Origin: Limosilactobacillus frumenti DSM 13145
Lineage (GTDB): Bacteria > Bacillota > Bacilli > Lactobacillales > Lactobacillaceae
Length of the DNA: 64,000 bases
Reading direction: 5' to 3'
NCBI RefSeq assembly: GCF_001436045.1
Contig: NZ_AZER01000016.1
Coordinates: 472,902-536,901 of the forward strand
Part shown: positions 53,399-62,652 of the stretch, piece by piece
Layout: each line of letters starts with the position of its first letter
Numbering within the stretch: position 1 is the stretch's first letter
Program-made: the position numbers and the translations under genes
Notes under the pieces: model-generated
Told to the model about the DNA's origin: nothing
What the model saw: the letters and a program-made list of their open reading frames with translations, nothing else
Database searches by the model: none

Positions 53399-54247
53399 AT
53401 GAAAATGGTAAAAATTAATCACCGGAATTTGCCTGCAGTCGGGATTGGCACTTGGAACTTGGGTGATTCAAGTACAACACGACAAGATGAAATTGCCGCT
53501 GTCCAGGCAGCAATTAACGCTGGTGCGCGGGTAATTGATACGGCGGAAATGTACGGAAATGGTCGTTCAGAAAAACTAATTAGCCAAGCCATTCAGCCTT
53601 TCAATCGTGAAGATCTCTTCATTATTGATAAGGTTCTGCCTAGTAATGCTGGTAAGGCAAACTTAGAGCATCGTCTCGATCGTAGTCTTAAGATGGTCGG
53701 AACAGATTATTTTGACCTTTACCTTCTTCATTGGCGTGGTAGCATCCCCCTTGCCGAAACCGTAATTGAGCTCGAAAGAATGCAGCAAAAGGGCAAAATT
53801 AAATCATGGGGAGTCTCAAATTTTGATACCGCCGATATGAAAGAGCTGTGGAAACTTCCTGATGGCAATCACTGTGTTGCTAATGAAGACCTATATAACT
53901 TAGATGAGCGTGGTATCGAATATAATCTTATCCCGTGGATGAACGATCACCAGGTACCGCTAATTGCTTACTCGCCACTGGCTGAGGCTGATACTATCTC
54001 TGGCAAGTTAACGCATAATAAAGTCTTACAAGAAATCGCCACCAATCATTCCGCAAGTGTTTATCAAATCATGCTGGCTTGGACCATCCGAAACGATAAT
54101 GTCCTCACGATCCCTAAAGCCGGGCAAAAAGAACACGCTGTTGATAACGTTACTGCTGGTCAAATTACCTTTACAGCTGATGAATTAACCGCCCTCAGTC
54201 AAGAATTCCCAACGCCAACCCACAAAGAACCGTTAGCAATTATTTAA
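53399..54247 (+). CDS. Aldo/keto reductase
   Basis: 282 aa, NADPH-dependent carbonyl reductase fold. Catalytic tetrad residues: Asp/Tyr in VIDTAEMYGNGRSEKLI, Lys in LFIIDKVLPSN, His in YLLHWRG. C-terminal cofactor motif TIPKAGQKEHAVDN. GATAAGGAGG lies upstream. Substrate (glyoxals, xylose, 2,5-diketogluconate-like) unknown. Confidence 0.92.
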   Translation: MKMVKINHRNLPAVGIGTWNLGDSSTTRQDEIAAVQAAINAGARVIDTAEMYGNGRSEKLISQAIQPFNREDLFIIDKVLPSNAGKANLEHRLDRSLKMVGTDYFDLYLLHWRGSIPLAETVIELERMQQKGKIKSWGVSNFDTADMKELWKLPDGNHCVANEDLYNLDERGIEYNLIPWMNDHQVPLIAYSPLAEADTISGKLTHNKVLQEIATNHSASVYQIMLAWTIRNDNVLTIPKAGQKEHAVDNVTAGQITFTADELTALSQEFPTPTHKEPLAII

Positions 54248-54255
54248 ACCAACAC

Positions 54256-54304
54256 AAAAGAGCATCGCATTGCCGATTTTCATCGAAGACGCGGTGCTCT
54301 TTTT
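54256..54304. terminator. Bidirectional terminator AKR / Apf
   Basis: AAAAGAGCATCGC / GCGGTGCTCTTTTT with a 22-base loop. Confidence 0.8.
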
Positions 54305-54331
54305 GATCAATTATTAATTGTTAAGTTTATT

Positions 54332-55000
54332 TTAGTACCAACCGTGTGATTGCCAGAATGACTGTGCGGCACTCCAAGAACCGTAACGGTTAGCAACGTA
54401 TTGGTCAGCTACTCGTTCTTGGTTAGCAGCAGAGTAGTCACCATTTAAGTATGATGCGGAAAGTTGGTACTTACCAACGTATTGACCATTCCGGGCACCA
54501 TAGTTACCACCAGATTCACGAGCAGCAATCCATGCCTTTGCAGCTGCATCGTTGCCAGAAACACCAGAAGTGTAAGCAGAGGCATTAGCACTAGTAGTGT
54601 TTGCACTTGCACTGTTGTAATTGCCATTGTTTTGACTAGCAGCACCATTGTTAACAGTAGTGTTAGCAGTAGTGTTAGCAGAAGTGTTGTTAGTAGCATT
54701 AGCGTTCGTACCATTAGTTTCAGGTAAAGTTTCCACCTGTTGTTGAGTAGCAGGTGCCACTTCACCATCATCTGTAATTACTAACTTTTGACCAACATAG
54801 ATTAAGTTCTTGTTAGCAGCTAAAGTATCAACAAAAGTTAAGTCATGACCGAATTTGTAAGAAATCCCAGAAAGGGTGTCGCCGGCTTGAACAGTATAAA
54901 TACTGTCGGCGTTAGCGGTGGTTGCAGTAGCAACGGTACCTAATGCAACGGCACCGGCAATGGCTGCTGTAATCTTAGCTGTTTTCTTAGATAACTTCAT
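54332..55000 (-). CDS. apf: Secreted LysM protein with Apf-type C-terminal domain
   Basis: 222 aa from the ATG at 55000. Signal peptide (to about residue 32, TANA-DSIY), one LysM (YTVQAGDTLSGISYKFGHDL, residues 34-78), a Thr/Asn/Ala/Ser-rich linker with TANTT repeats, and a C-terminal transglycosylase-like domain (WIAARESGGNYGARNGQYVG, KYQLSASYLNGDYSAANQER, WQSHGWY) matching aggregation-promoting factor proteins. The mRNA leader is long; 55001-55312 holds no gene. Wall-bound and likely involved in cell shape or aggregation. Confidence 0.9.
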   Translation of the reverse strand: MKLSKKTAKITAAIAGAVALGTVATATTANADSIYTVQAGDTLSGISYKFGHDLTFVDTLAANKNLIYVGQKLVITDDGEVAPATQQQVETLPETNGTNANATNNTSANTTANTTVNNGAASQNNGNYNSASANTTSANASAYTSGVSGNDAAAKAWIAARESGGNYGARNGQYVGKYQLSASYLNGDYSAANQERVADQYVANRYGSWSAAQSFWQSHGWY

Positions 55001-55313
55001 ATATAAATCAATCCATCCTTTTCTATTGTTCTTGTGTAATTTGATGTTAATTGTCTTTGGAAAGAAATGTTTAACTTCTTTCAACGGTTCCTACTATACA
55101 TGGTTACCATTACGAACGGATTACTAGCGGTTTTCAATTCCTGATTTTGATGTAAAAAATTGTAATACAACAATAATCTGGATTGTTAAATTGGCGGTCT
55201 AGCTTTTACAAATGCTAATTACACACAGCTCTTATAATTAATTTTTTTATGACAATTGTTCATAAAAAGATAGCTAAATTTGAATATTTCCGTCAAAAAC
55301 ATTTTAAAAGTAC

Positions 55314-55353
55314 AAAAAATGTTCTCGCAACACGCTTATGTTACGAGAACATT
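55314..55353 (-). terminator. Terminator of the PEPCK-like gene
   Basis: Minus strand AATGTTCTCGTAAC / GTTGCGAGAACATT followed by TTTTTTG. Confidence 0.85.
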
Positions 55354-55379
55354 TCAATTTTAGTCTGTTTGTAATAAAA

Positions 55380-57083
55380 TTATTGGTTCATTAAGACATC
55401 CAACAATTCACGAGCAGATTCAGACAATGCGTCTTTGGACTTGTCATTACCAAGGTGGGTGTAAATTTCACCAACGTAGATGCCTTGGTCAAAGAGCTTG
55501 CTGAAGGTCTTCTCAATAATTGGCCGTGTCTTTTCTTCTTCTTGAACTGGACCAAATGGGTTAGCAAAGAAGGTCGTGCTCATCCCAACTTCATCAGTCG
55601 TACCAAGGGCCTTACGCTTACCAGCAATAAAGACCTTTTCAGCTTCGTCCTTAGTGTCAAAGCGGTGAATACCAACTTCATCGCTGTAGTTATTAGCGTA
55701 GAGCCACATATCAATGTGGTGCGGCTTAACAACGTTTTCGTAAGTGTCAGCTGGGATAATAACCCGGGCGTTAGACAATTCTGGGTTCAGGTAAACACCA
55801 CGGTCCATGTTGTTGAAGGCCACGGCAGAGCTCAAGTCATCCAGACGAACAAAGGCACCAGTTTCAGTCCCCTGAGCATAGATACCTGGTTCACCAGAGG
55901 TCAAAGTGAAGCTTCCCATATCATCAAAGATGGTTTCCATGCTGACAATCTTGTCATCAGCTAATTCTTGCAAAGCTTCAATTGACTCAGACTTTCCGGC
56001 ACCTGAATCACCGAAGAAGACAACGTTCTTTTCCTTACCATTAGTGAAGCGAATCTTAACCATGGAACCGTGAATTGGCAACTTACCAGCGTAAATTTGG
56101 TGTAAGTTGTGAACGGTCAGGCACATCTTCTTCATGTAGCCAAAGTAAGTCGTCTTATCAGTGTATGGTACTTCACCAACCCAGATGTCATTAGCTTCAT
56201 CGTGGAAGTAGTGAGAAACCATTCCTTCAGTCTTTTCAAGACCAAAGAGAACAATTTCATCTGGCTTAGCACCTTCAACTTCTTCTGGGGAAGCTAATTG
56301 GAAGAGGTTAGAAAGGGCAATTCCGTTAACCAGGTAATCAACGTTAAAGTAAATGAATGCCAGGCTTTCCCCAATCTTAGCTGGGTAGCAGTACCACTTA
56401 CCACGTTCCCCGTGGAAACGAGCAACTGGGTTTTGCTGAACAGCGGAGAAGACCCCTTCCCGCTTGTTACTCTTGGTGTGCATCATCATTGGTGGACGAA
56501 GCATTACCGTATTAATAAAGTCAATATCCTTTAATTCTTGGTAACCTTCTGGAATCCGCCAGTTATGTTGTTGAACTAACATCGTTGCGTTAGTGGCCGC
56601 GTTCACTTGACGGTATGTTCGGTTCTCAAATCCTTGCAGTTTTTCTTCGACAATCCGATAAACTTTCCGAACCAGATCATTGAATTGAGTATCAATGGTC
56701 CGGAATTCATTTCCTACGATCTTGTTGTCATTGTAGTTAATTACTGAAACCCGTAATAAGGAACGGTAATATGAATACAATTCTTCGACAGAAGCTAAAA
56801 TGTCTTTTGGATCATAGGTCCCATAAGCACTGTCGTCATCAACCATGATCTTCTTTAAGACATCAACGAATTCGTCAACGCTGGCGTTATCAAAGGCGTC
56901 ATCATCATTATCTGGATTGCGGGAATCCAAGTACAATTTGACGATGTGCTTAAACCCGTCACTATTGATTAAAGAATAAATATCAGTGAAGTATGCTTGA
57001 CTGTAATTCAGTGTTGCTACTCCCCGGTCTGGGTTAACATACAAGGCCTTCGTATCAACAATCTGACTTTTTTCGTTTGACAT
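55380..57083 (-). CDS. PEP-carboxykinase-like P-loop protein
   Basis: 567 aa from the ATG at 57083 (GAAAGG upstream; 9 bases from it; in-frame ATG at 57092 touches the ribosome site). A P-loop VFFGDSGAGKSESIEAL lies near residue 360, with SMETIFDDMGSFTL and IHRFDTKDEAEKVFIAGKRK later. Lactobacillus databases annotate such proteins as PEP carboxykinase; the P-loop is closer to HPr kinase (GDSGxGKSE) than to classical PckA (GxxGTGKTT). Enzymatic role not proven by sequence. Confidence 0.65.
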   Translation of the reverse strand: MSNEKSQIVDTKALYVNPDRGVATLNYSQAYFTDIYSLINSDGFKHIVKLYLDSRNPDNDDDAFDNASVDEFVDVLKKIMVDDDSAYGTYDPKDILASVEELYSYYRSLLRVSVINYNDNKIVGNEFRTIDTQFNDLVRKVYRIVEEKLQGFENRTYRQVNAATNATMLVQQHNWRIPEGYQELKDIDFINTVMLRPPMMMHTKSNKREGVFSAVQQNPVARFHGERGKWYCYPAKIGESLAFIYFNVDYLVNGIALSNLFQLASPEEVEGAKPDEIVLFGLEKTEGMVSHYFHDEANDIWVGEVPYTDKTTYFGYMKKMCLTVHNLHQIYAGKLPIHGSMVKIRFTNGKEKNVVFFGDSGAGKSESIEALQELADDKIVSMETIFDDMGSFTLTSGEPGIYAQGTETGAFVRLDDLSSAVAFNNMDRGVYLNPELSNARVIIPADTYENVVKPHHIDMWLYANNYSDEVGIHRFDTKDEAEKVFIAGKRKALGTTDEVGMSTTFFANPFGPVQEEEKTRPIIEKTFSKLFDQGIYVGEIYTHLGNDKSKDALSESARELLDVLMNQ

Positions 57084-57259
57084 TAAGCTCATCCTTTCGT
57101 CTCAAACTGTTTCCATTATAGTTTATTTTTAAATAAAAATGACAATAAAATGATAAAAAAATTATGATTTTTTCAATTAAAACTTATTTGATTAATGAAA
57201 GCGATTTAAATAAATATGCTAGAATAAAAGAGTGAAGATTATTAACAAGGAGATTAAAA

Positions 57260-57763
57260 ATGGATATTAAATGTAATCAAACCTTAGCCGTCTCCTTACA
57301 CCGAGTGTTCAACGCCGACTTAAATGAACACGGGACGGTATTTGGTGGTCGAATTTTAGAATTGGTAGACGGTGAAGCTTCTGTAGCTGCCATGCGGATC
57401 ACCCATTCAACAGTTGTTACTGCAGCGATGGACCATGTTCAGTTCTTAAAGCCATTTAAATTACAAGATTCAATGTGCATGGAAGCATACGTAACTGGCG
57501 TTGGTCACCGTTCCTTAGAAGTGTTTGTAAAGGTAATTGGCGAGCACCTAATGACTGGTGAACGTTTTGTCGGCTTTACCTGCTTTATGACCTATGTCAT
57601 TCAGGATCCGAATACTGAGATCAAGTTTGACCGGGTCATCCCCGAAAACGGTGAGCAGAAAGCAATGGTCGCTGGCTATGAGACACGGCGGCAACACCGG
57701 AAAGCAAATCGGGGCAAGCAAGAGCAAATCATTAATGCCATTAGCACACATAAGCCATGGTAA
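57260..57763 (+). CDS. Acyl-CoA thioesterase (hotdog, YkhA/YciA type)
   Basis: 167 aa. N-terminal hotdog fold with NEHGTVFGGRILELVDGEAS, then VVTAAMDHVQFLKPFKLQDS and VGFTCFMTYVIQD. Likely hydrolyses acyl-CoA. AACAAGGAG precedes the ATG. A weak stem (GAGGGTG / CACTCTC) with CCTTTT follows at 57771-57800. Confidence 0.88.
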   Translation: MDIKCNQTLAVSLHRVFNADLNEHGTVFGGRILELVDGEASVAAMRITHSTVVTAAMDHVQFLKPFKLQDSMCMEAYVTGVGHRSLEVFVKVIGEHLMTGERFVGFTCFMTYVIQDPNTEIKFDRVIPENGEQKAMVAGYETRRQHRKANRGKQEQIINAISTHKPW

Positions 57764-57803
57764 GTAAAAGACGAGGGTGCATCCAACACTCTCGCCTTTT
57801 CAT

Positions 57804-58274
57804 TTATTCAAATTTCACAGCGGTTCCGTAAGCAACGACTGTCTGAACCTGACTACCATTCACCGTCGCCACTTCTGAATCAAATTTCATGCCAACAACC
57901 GCATCAGCATGTTTTGCTTTGGCTGCCATCCGTAATCGTTTAATCGCCACTTGTCGCGCATGTTCAGCGGCTTTCGTGTACGCCTTTAATTCGCCACCAA
58001 TGGTTTGTTTTACACTAGCGCCAAAGTCCGCAATGGCATTTTGCGATTGGGTGGTAATACCGAAGACTTCATCAATAATGGTGTAGTCTTGTCCGGGAAT
58101 TAATTCTGTTGTGGTTAAAATAATTTGTTCATTTTCTTGGTGCTCCGCTGCTTGAGCCTGACGCTTCTTTTTACTATTAGGAACAAAGCCAGCTAATCCC
58201 CGATTAATTCCTTTTCCGTACATCTGTTGGGCCCGTTTAATGGTCTCTTCATCTTGCTTTGATTTGAACAGCAT
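57804..58274 (-). CDS. YbjQ-family (UPF0145-like) protein with N-terminal extension
   Basis: 156 aa. Residues 50-156 form the YbjQ-type domain (LIPGQDYTIIDEVFGITTQS, RMAAKAKHADAVVGMKFDSE, VVAYGTAVKFE). The first 50 residues are charged (KSKQDEETIKRAQQMYGKGI, SKKKRQAQAAEHQENEQI). Related to the shorter protein at 19563-19847. AAGGAGAAAAG lies upstream. Confidence 0.8.
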   Translation of the reverse strand: MLFKSKQDEETIKRAQQMYGKGINRGLAGFVPNSKKKRQAQAAEHQENEQIILTTTELIPGQDYTIIDEVFGITTQSQNAIADFGASVKQTIGGELKAYTKAAEHARQVAIKRLRMAAKAKHADAVVGMKFDSEVATVNGSQVQTVVAYGTAVKFE

Positions 58275-58312
58275 CTTCTTTTCTCCTTGTTATGCAATAA
58301 CCATATTATAGC

Positions 58313-58353
58313 AAAAGGATGAGAAAAACATTTCTGCTTTTTCTCATCCTTTT
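58313..58353. repeat. Perfect inverted repeat upstream of the YbjQ-like gene
   Basis: AAAAGGATGAGAAAAA / TTTTTCTCATCCTTTT, 16 bp each with a 9-base loop. The T-runs on both sides allow a bidirectional terminator. Confidence 0.75.
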
Positions 58354-58393
58354 CAATATTACTAATAGTCTCACACTTACCAAGTCTAATCGC

Positions 58394-58499
58394 GGGAATT
58401 AACCAGAGCCTTCGAAGCTAACTATGAACGATTCTGGTGATTTTATCACCATTCATCGTTCTAGGTTAGCCCACCAGGCTCTTGAAAAGGTTAATTCCC
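58394..58499. repeat. 106-bp near-perfect palindrome between YbjQ-like and SufD-like genes
   Basis: Nested arms: GGGAATTAACC / GGTTAATTCCC, AGAGCC / GGCTCT, GCTAAC / GTTAGC, GAACGA / TCGTTC, TGGTGAT-TTT-ATCACCA. No U-run follows on either strand. A MITE-like element or an RNA structure are both possible. Confidence 0.7.
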
Positions 58500-58506
58500 A
58501 GCTTCT

Positions 58507-59511
58507 TTATAGTTGTTCTTTTAACCAATCATTAGTAACCCGTTTTTGATCAAAGAAGTCCTGAACCGAAGCATAGGACATCGTAGAATCAATTTGACCA
58601 TCAATACGCACCCCATTCGGACTGCCTAAGTAAGAATGCTGGGTGAGTGGCAGTGGTTCGTCATCGACCGTTGCCAGTTTGCCAAAATCAATTTGACCAT
58701 CAGCAGAATGCCATCCCCACTCGTTGACATTGGCAGTGGTGTCCATCCCATAGCCATCAACAAGAGTATCAACTTGAAGGTGTTGACCATGCTCTGCCAT
58801 CGCGGCGAGGTCTAATGACCATTGACTGCCGTTCCCATCAAGAAAACTATATAGTGACGAATAGCTTTCTTGACCTGGTGGCGTAACCACTGCTAAATCA
58901 ACCTGAGCTTGCCGAGCCTGATAAACATGAATCGCATGGCGGATCTGACTAGTCCGGAAGCGTTCTTCCTGTCGATAATGAACCGTTGCTCCGGTCCCAA
59001 CCAGGATTTCAGTTGCTGCATAAGTCGGTTCTGGATTCAAATAACGACTGTGCTCTTCAATTGTCACCTCAGAGCCAGCACCCACAATAATCAGATTGTG
59101 GGGATTCTGGCTATGTGATTCAAGTTTGAACTGTAATGGCTGGGTTAACTTTTGTTGGTCTGGCACATAAACGAATTGTCCAGCATCCATCAACGCCAGG
59201 TGCATCGCATTCAATTGATTATCCTGCCAGCGCACAGCCTTCTCCATTAAATTTTCCTGGAGTAACTCCGGATACTGCAAAACGGCCTTTTGCAGTGGCA
59301 GAGCCACATAGTCATTAGCCAAATGCAGCTGATATGAAGGCTCACTATCCGTTAACATTTGAGGGTCCTGCCAAGCTTCCATAAAAGTCTGCTGTCCGGG
59401 AGCCAACTTGAACCGGTTCTTTAGCATCACTGCCAGCGCCCGCTTCTTCTGTAACCAAGCCGGCTGGTGTATTGCATTTGCTTGGACTTGCCTAAGTAAA
59501 TTTGTCTCCAT
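58507..59511 (-). CDS. Orphan SufD-like (SufBD beta-helix) protein
   Basis: 334 aa from the ATG at 59511. The SufBD core is visible: PLQFKLESHSQNPHNLIIVG, AGSEVTIEEHSRYLNPEPTY, HAIHVYQARQAQVDLAVVTP, YLGSPNGVRIDGQI. About 80-100 residues shorter than SufD at the C-terminus, and no sufC, sufS, sufU or sufB lies nearby. It follows nrdG at 12 bases and so may be co-expressed with the Fe-S-dependent NrdG; that is an inference. Confidence 0.75.
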   Translation of the reverse strand: METNLLRQVQANAIHQPAWLQKKRALAVMLKNRFKLAPGQQTFMEAWQDPQMLTDSEPSYQLHLANDYVALPLQKAVLQYPELLQENLMEKAVRWQDNQLNAMHLALMDAGQFVYVPDQQKLTQPLQFKLESHSQNPHNLIIVGAGSEVTIEEHSRYLNPEPTYAATEILVGTGATVHYRQEERFRTSQIRHAIHVYQARQAQVDLAVVTPPGQESYSSLYSFLDGNGSQWSLDLAAMAEHGQHLQVDTLVDGYGMDTTANVNEWGWHSADGQIDFGKLATVDDEPLPLTQHSYLGSPNGVRIDGQIDSTMSYASVQDFFDQKRVTNDWLKEQL

Positions 59512-59523
59512 CGCCACACCCCG

Positions 59524-60111
59524 CTAGTGTACTAATTTATCCCAGATATGAATGTGACCTTCTTTAAAGGACTTTGGCACGTCAATAATCCGCTGGTTAG
59601 AACTGCCCCGGAATTGTAAGGTCAAGTCCTTCTTCGCTAAGAGAAAACGGCCATCCACTAGAATATCGATATTGTGGAGCATTTCCAGCTTATCGGCGGA
59701 GTCTTTGAGGAGTTCTTCCCACGTGTAACCAGACCATGCCCAAATATCCTTCTTATGACCAAATTCTTTCCGCAACCGGTGAATAAGTTTTAAACATACT
59801 TGAGTGTTCAGGAATGGCTCCCCACCTAAGAGGGTTAATCCTTGTACATATGACTGTGATAGGTCTTCCATAATCTGATCTTCTAATTCCTTCGTGTAGG
59901 GTTGACCATAATGGAAGTTCTGGGCAGCTTTGTTATAGCAGCCGGGACAATTGAATAGGCACCCACTCACGTAAATACTACACCGCACCCCTTCACCATC
60001 AACAAAGTTAAAGGGTTTGTAGTCCGCAACATATTGTAATGAGTGGTCCTTAGCCAGCCACTCTTTGGGTTTAGGATTCTTTGGTAATCGTACTCGTCCG
60101 TCTTGTGGCAC
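59524..60111 (-). CDS. nrdG: Anaerobic ribonucleotide reductase activating protein (radical SAM)
   Basis: 195 aa from the GTG at 60111 (AAGGAGG 7 bases upstream). The radical-SAM cluster motif is GCLFNCPGCYNKAAQ; GLTLLGGEPFLN is the SAM-binding GGE. It generates the glycyl radical on NrdD. Twelve bases after nrdD. Confidence 0.96.
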   Translation of the reverse strand: MPQDGRVRLPKNPKPKEWLAKDHSLQYVADYKPFNFVDGEGVRCSIYVSGCLFNCPGCYNKAAQNFHYGQPYTKELEDQIMEDLSQSYVQGLTLLGGEPFLNTQVCLKLIHRLRKEFGHKKDIWAWSGYTWEELLKDSADKLEMLHNIDILVDGRFLLAKKDLTLQFRGSSNQRIIDVPKSFKEGHIHIWDKLVH

Positions 60112-60123
60112 AAAAAGGCCTCC

Positions 60124-62361
60124 TTAGATTTGTTGACCAGTAATATCAGCATGCATTTGCTTGGAATCGTTTTGGCGGTTCTTTTCAAATTCAGCTGCCG
60201 ACTTCACCATTGACGAAGACATGTGCTTTACCCGGTGGATAATTTCTTCGTGGCGACCATGAACCATTGGCCGTTGTTGAGGATTACCCAGGTAACCACA
60301 TGTCCGCTTGACAACGTCACAGGTAGCAGGATCGTGGTTACCACACTGTGGACACTTAAAGCCTCGTGCTGTGGCTTCAAATTCACCCTTGAAGCCGCAC
60401 TTGAAGCATTGGTCAATTGAAGTGTTTGTTCCCAGGTAACCAACATGGTCATATGCCCAGTCCCAAACAGCTTCCAAGGCCTTCGGATTCTGCCGCAAGT
60501 TTGGATATTCGCAGTAGTGGATAAAGCCACCAGCGGCTTGGTATGGGAAGTCCTCTTCAAATTCCAGCTTTTCAAATGGAGTTGGGTGTTTCCGAACATC
60601 ATAGTGGAAACTGTTTGTGTAGTATTCCTTGTCGGTAACGTCTTCAACCCGGCCAAATTTGGCAATATCATCCTGGCAGAAAGTATCAGTCAAAGATTCA
60701 GCAGGAGTTGAGTACAGACTGTAGTGGTAACCTTCTTCGGATTCCCACTTAGCACACAGGTCGTGCATGGCCTTCGTAATTGAAACAGCGAAGTCATGTG
60801 CTTCCTTATTGTGTTCCCATTGTGGTCCGTAAAATGTGGTGCAGACTTCATATAGGCCAATGTAACCCAGTGAAACTGTAGCCCGACTATTCTTAAAGAC
60901 TTCATCAACACTATCTGTCTTCTTGAGCCGCTTGCCAAAGGCCCCATACATGTACAGTAATGGTGCATTTTCTGGCTTAGCTTGCTTGGTCCGGGCAATC
61001 CGGTACTTCAAGGCAGTGTGGCAAATATTCATCTTTTCCTGGAAGATGTGCCAGAAGAGGTCCTTGTCGCCATGCGCTTCCAAGGCAATCCGTGGCAAGT
61101 TAACGGTGACAACACCGAGGTTCATCCGACCTGAATTAACTTCTTTGCCCGTTTCAGGGTCCTTCCACCCTTGCAGGAATGAACGACAACCCATCGGTGT
61201 CTTGAAGCTACCTGTAATTTCCTTAATCTTGTCATACATTAAGATATCAGGATACATTCGCTTAGTAGAGCACTCCAAGGCTAACTGCTTAATATCATAG
61301 TTAGGATCGCCAGGCTTGAGGTTCAATCCCCGCTTCAGGGTAAAGATCAGCTTAGGAAAGATGGCCGTCCGGTGTTCCTTCCCAAGACCCTTAATTCGAA
61401 TTTGCAGAATAGCCTTTTGAATAGCCCGGGAAATCCAACTCGTCCCTAAACCAAAGTTAACCGTCGTGAATGGTGTTTGCCCTTGACTGGAGTACAAAGT
61501 ATTAATTTCATATTCTAACGCCTGCATAGCGTCGTAAATGTCCTTCTTCGTCTTCTTCTTGGCAAAGGCTTCCCGCTTGTCTGGAGCAATCCATTCTTCA
61601 GCATCCTTTAAATGCTTTTCATAGTTAATCTTGGCATAAGGTTCTAAGAGTTGATCAATCCGGTTGGCAGAACAACCACCGTACTGTAAAGAAGCCACGT
61701 TCGCGATAATTTGTGACATCTGCGCAGTGGCTGTTTGAATGGACCGTGGTGAAGATACCCAGGCGTTACCAATCTTGAACCCGTTCTTGAGCATTTCATC
61801 AAAGTCAATCAAGCAACAGTTGGTTTCTGGAGTAACGGGTGAATAATCTAAATCGTGCCAGTGAATGTCCCCACGCATGTGAGCCTTAGCAACGATTTCT
61901 GGCAACATCCGTAAACCTAGTGCCCGGGAAACGACCCCAGCTTCCAGGTCCCGTTGGGTATTGAAAACATGACTATCCTTATTGGCGTTTTCGTGAACCA
62001 CCCGAGAATTACGGTCAAATAATTGATTCAATTTGTATTGTGGATCAGTAGCGTGTGCAAAACGTTCTTCATCGGCTTGCCGATATTGAATGTATTTATC
62101 TGCTAAATCATCATGTCCAGCATCGCGTAATGCCTTAACAAAGGTTAATGCAATATCTTTGGTAGATGCCGTAGTGTGATCACCAAATGCATCAACCAAT
62201 GCATCCTTAACAGCAGCCACGGTCTCATCGTCAGCTGCTAATTCACGGAGTACAAGGTCAATTTTGTAGCCATAAAATGGTGTTTTAGTGCCATCGCGCT
62301 TAACAACGGTCACATTTGTTAAGCTTTTTAATTCAGTATTTTTCATTAATTCAACTCTCAT
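60124..62361 (-). CDS. nrdD: Anaerobic ribonucleoside-triphosphate reductase
   Basis: 745 aa. N-terminal ATP-cone (VVKRDGTKTPFYGYKIDLVL), catalytic barrel, C-terminal zinc site (QCFKCGFKGEFEA ... CPQCGNHD) and glycyl-radical loop RTCGYLGNPQQRPMVHGRHE. Makes dNTPs without oxygen. The ATG at 62361 has AAAAGGGGAG 8 bases upstream. Tandem NrdR boxes overlap its promoter. Confidence 0.98.
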   Translation of the reverse strand: MRVELMKNTELKSLTNVTVVKRDGTKTPFYGYKIDLVLRELAADDETVAAVKDALVDAFGDHTTASTKDIALTFVKALRDAGHDDLADKYIQYRQADEERFAHATDPQYKLNQLFDRNSRVVHENANKDSHVFNTQRDLEAGVVSRALGLRMLPEIVAKAHMRGDIHWHDLDYSPVTPETNCCLIDFDEMLKNGFKIGNAWVSSPRSIQTATAQMSQIIANVASLQYGGCSANRIDQLLEPYAKINYEKHLKDAEEWIAPDKREAFAKKKTKKDIYDAMQALEYEINTLYSSQGQTPFTTVNFGLGTSWISRAIQKAILQIRIKGLGKEHRTAIFPKLIFTLKRGLNLKPGDPNYDIKQLALECSTKRMYPDILMYDKIKEITGSFKTPMGCRSFLQGWKDPETGKEVNSGRMNLGVVTVNLPRIALEAHGDKDLFWHIFQEKMNICHTALKYRIARTKQAKPENAPLLYMYGAFGKRLKKTDSVDEVFKNSRATVSLGYIGLYEVCTTFYGPQWEHNKEAHDFAVSITKAMHDLCAKWESEEGYHYSLYSTPAESLTDTFCQDDIAKFGRVEDVTDKEYYTNSFHYDVRKHPTPFEKLEFEEDFPYQAAGGFIHYCEYPNLRQNPKALEAVWDWAYDHVGYLGTNTSIDQCFKCGFKGEFEATARGFKCPQCGNHDPATCDVVKRTCGYLGNPQQRPMVHGRHEEIIHRVKHMSSSMVKSAAEFEKNRQNDSKQMHADITGQQI

Positions 62362-62408
62362 GATGGTAACTCCCCTTTTGAATATAACGCTTATTATCCT
62401 ACACTCTT

Positions 62409-62456
62409 CTACAATATTTAGAAAGGGATTGACATCTCAACCACAATATGTAGTAG
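62409..62456 (-). promoter_or_regulatory. Tandem NrdR boxes of nrdDG
   Basis: Two matches to the NrdR box: CTACAATATTTAGAAA (62409-62424) and CCACAATATGTAGTAG (62441-62456), 32 bases apart, i.e. about three helical turns as expected for NrdR. They overlap a likely minus-strand promoter with -10 TATTGT. Confidence 0.85.
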
Positions 62457-62630
62457 TAAACTGATGGTTTGAGGCAGCGATTTTTCAATCTGTAATTCTG
62501 GACAGAATGATAAATCGATAAAGGTGATAACATTAGCTTTCCAAAATAGGTAATTATGTTCATTAGGCCTTTTTTTATCTTGAAATATTATCGATAGATA
62601 AGTTTCCGGAAAAGTTTATTTTCCTCAAAA

Positions 62631-62652
62631 CATATGATTTTTTTGTCATATG
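62631..62652. repeat. CATATGA-N8-TCATATG palindrome, copy 2
   Basis: Same arms and spacer length as 53318-53339. Lies in the 690-base gap between nrdD and the tRNA cluster, with only a decayed 76-codon frame (62674-62904, no start codon) downstream. The rest of the gap shows no gene. Confidence 0.6.

Noticed and set aside
55200..55230. WalR-type box upstream of the Apf gene
   Set aside because: TGTAAT and TGTAAA on the minus strand are separated by 7 bases instead of the expected 5; too weak.
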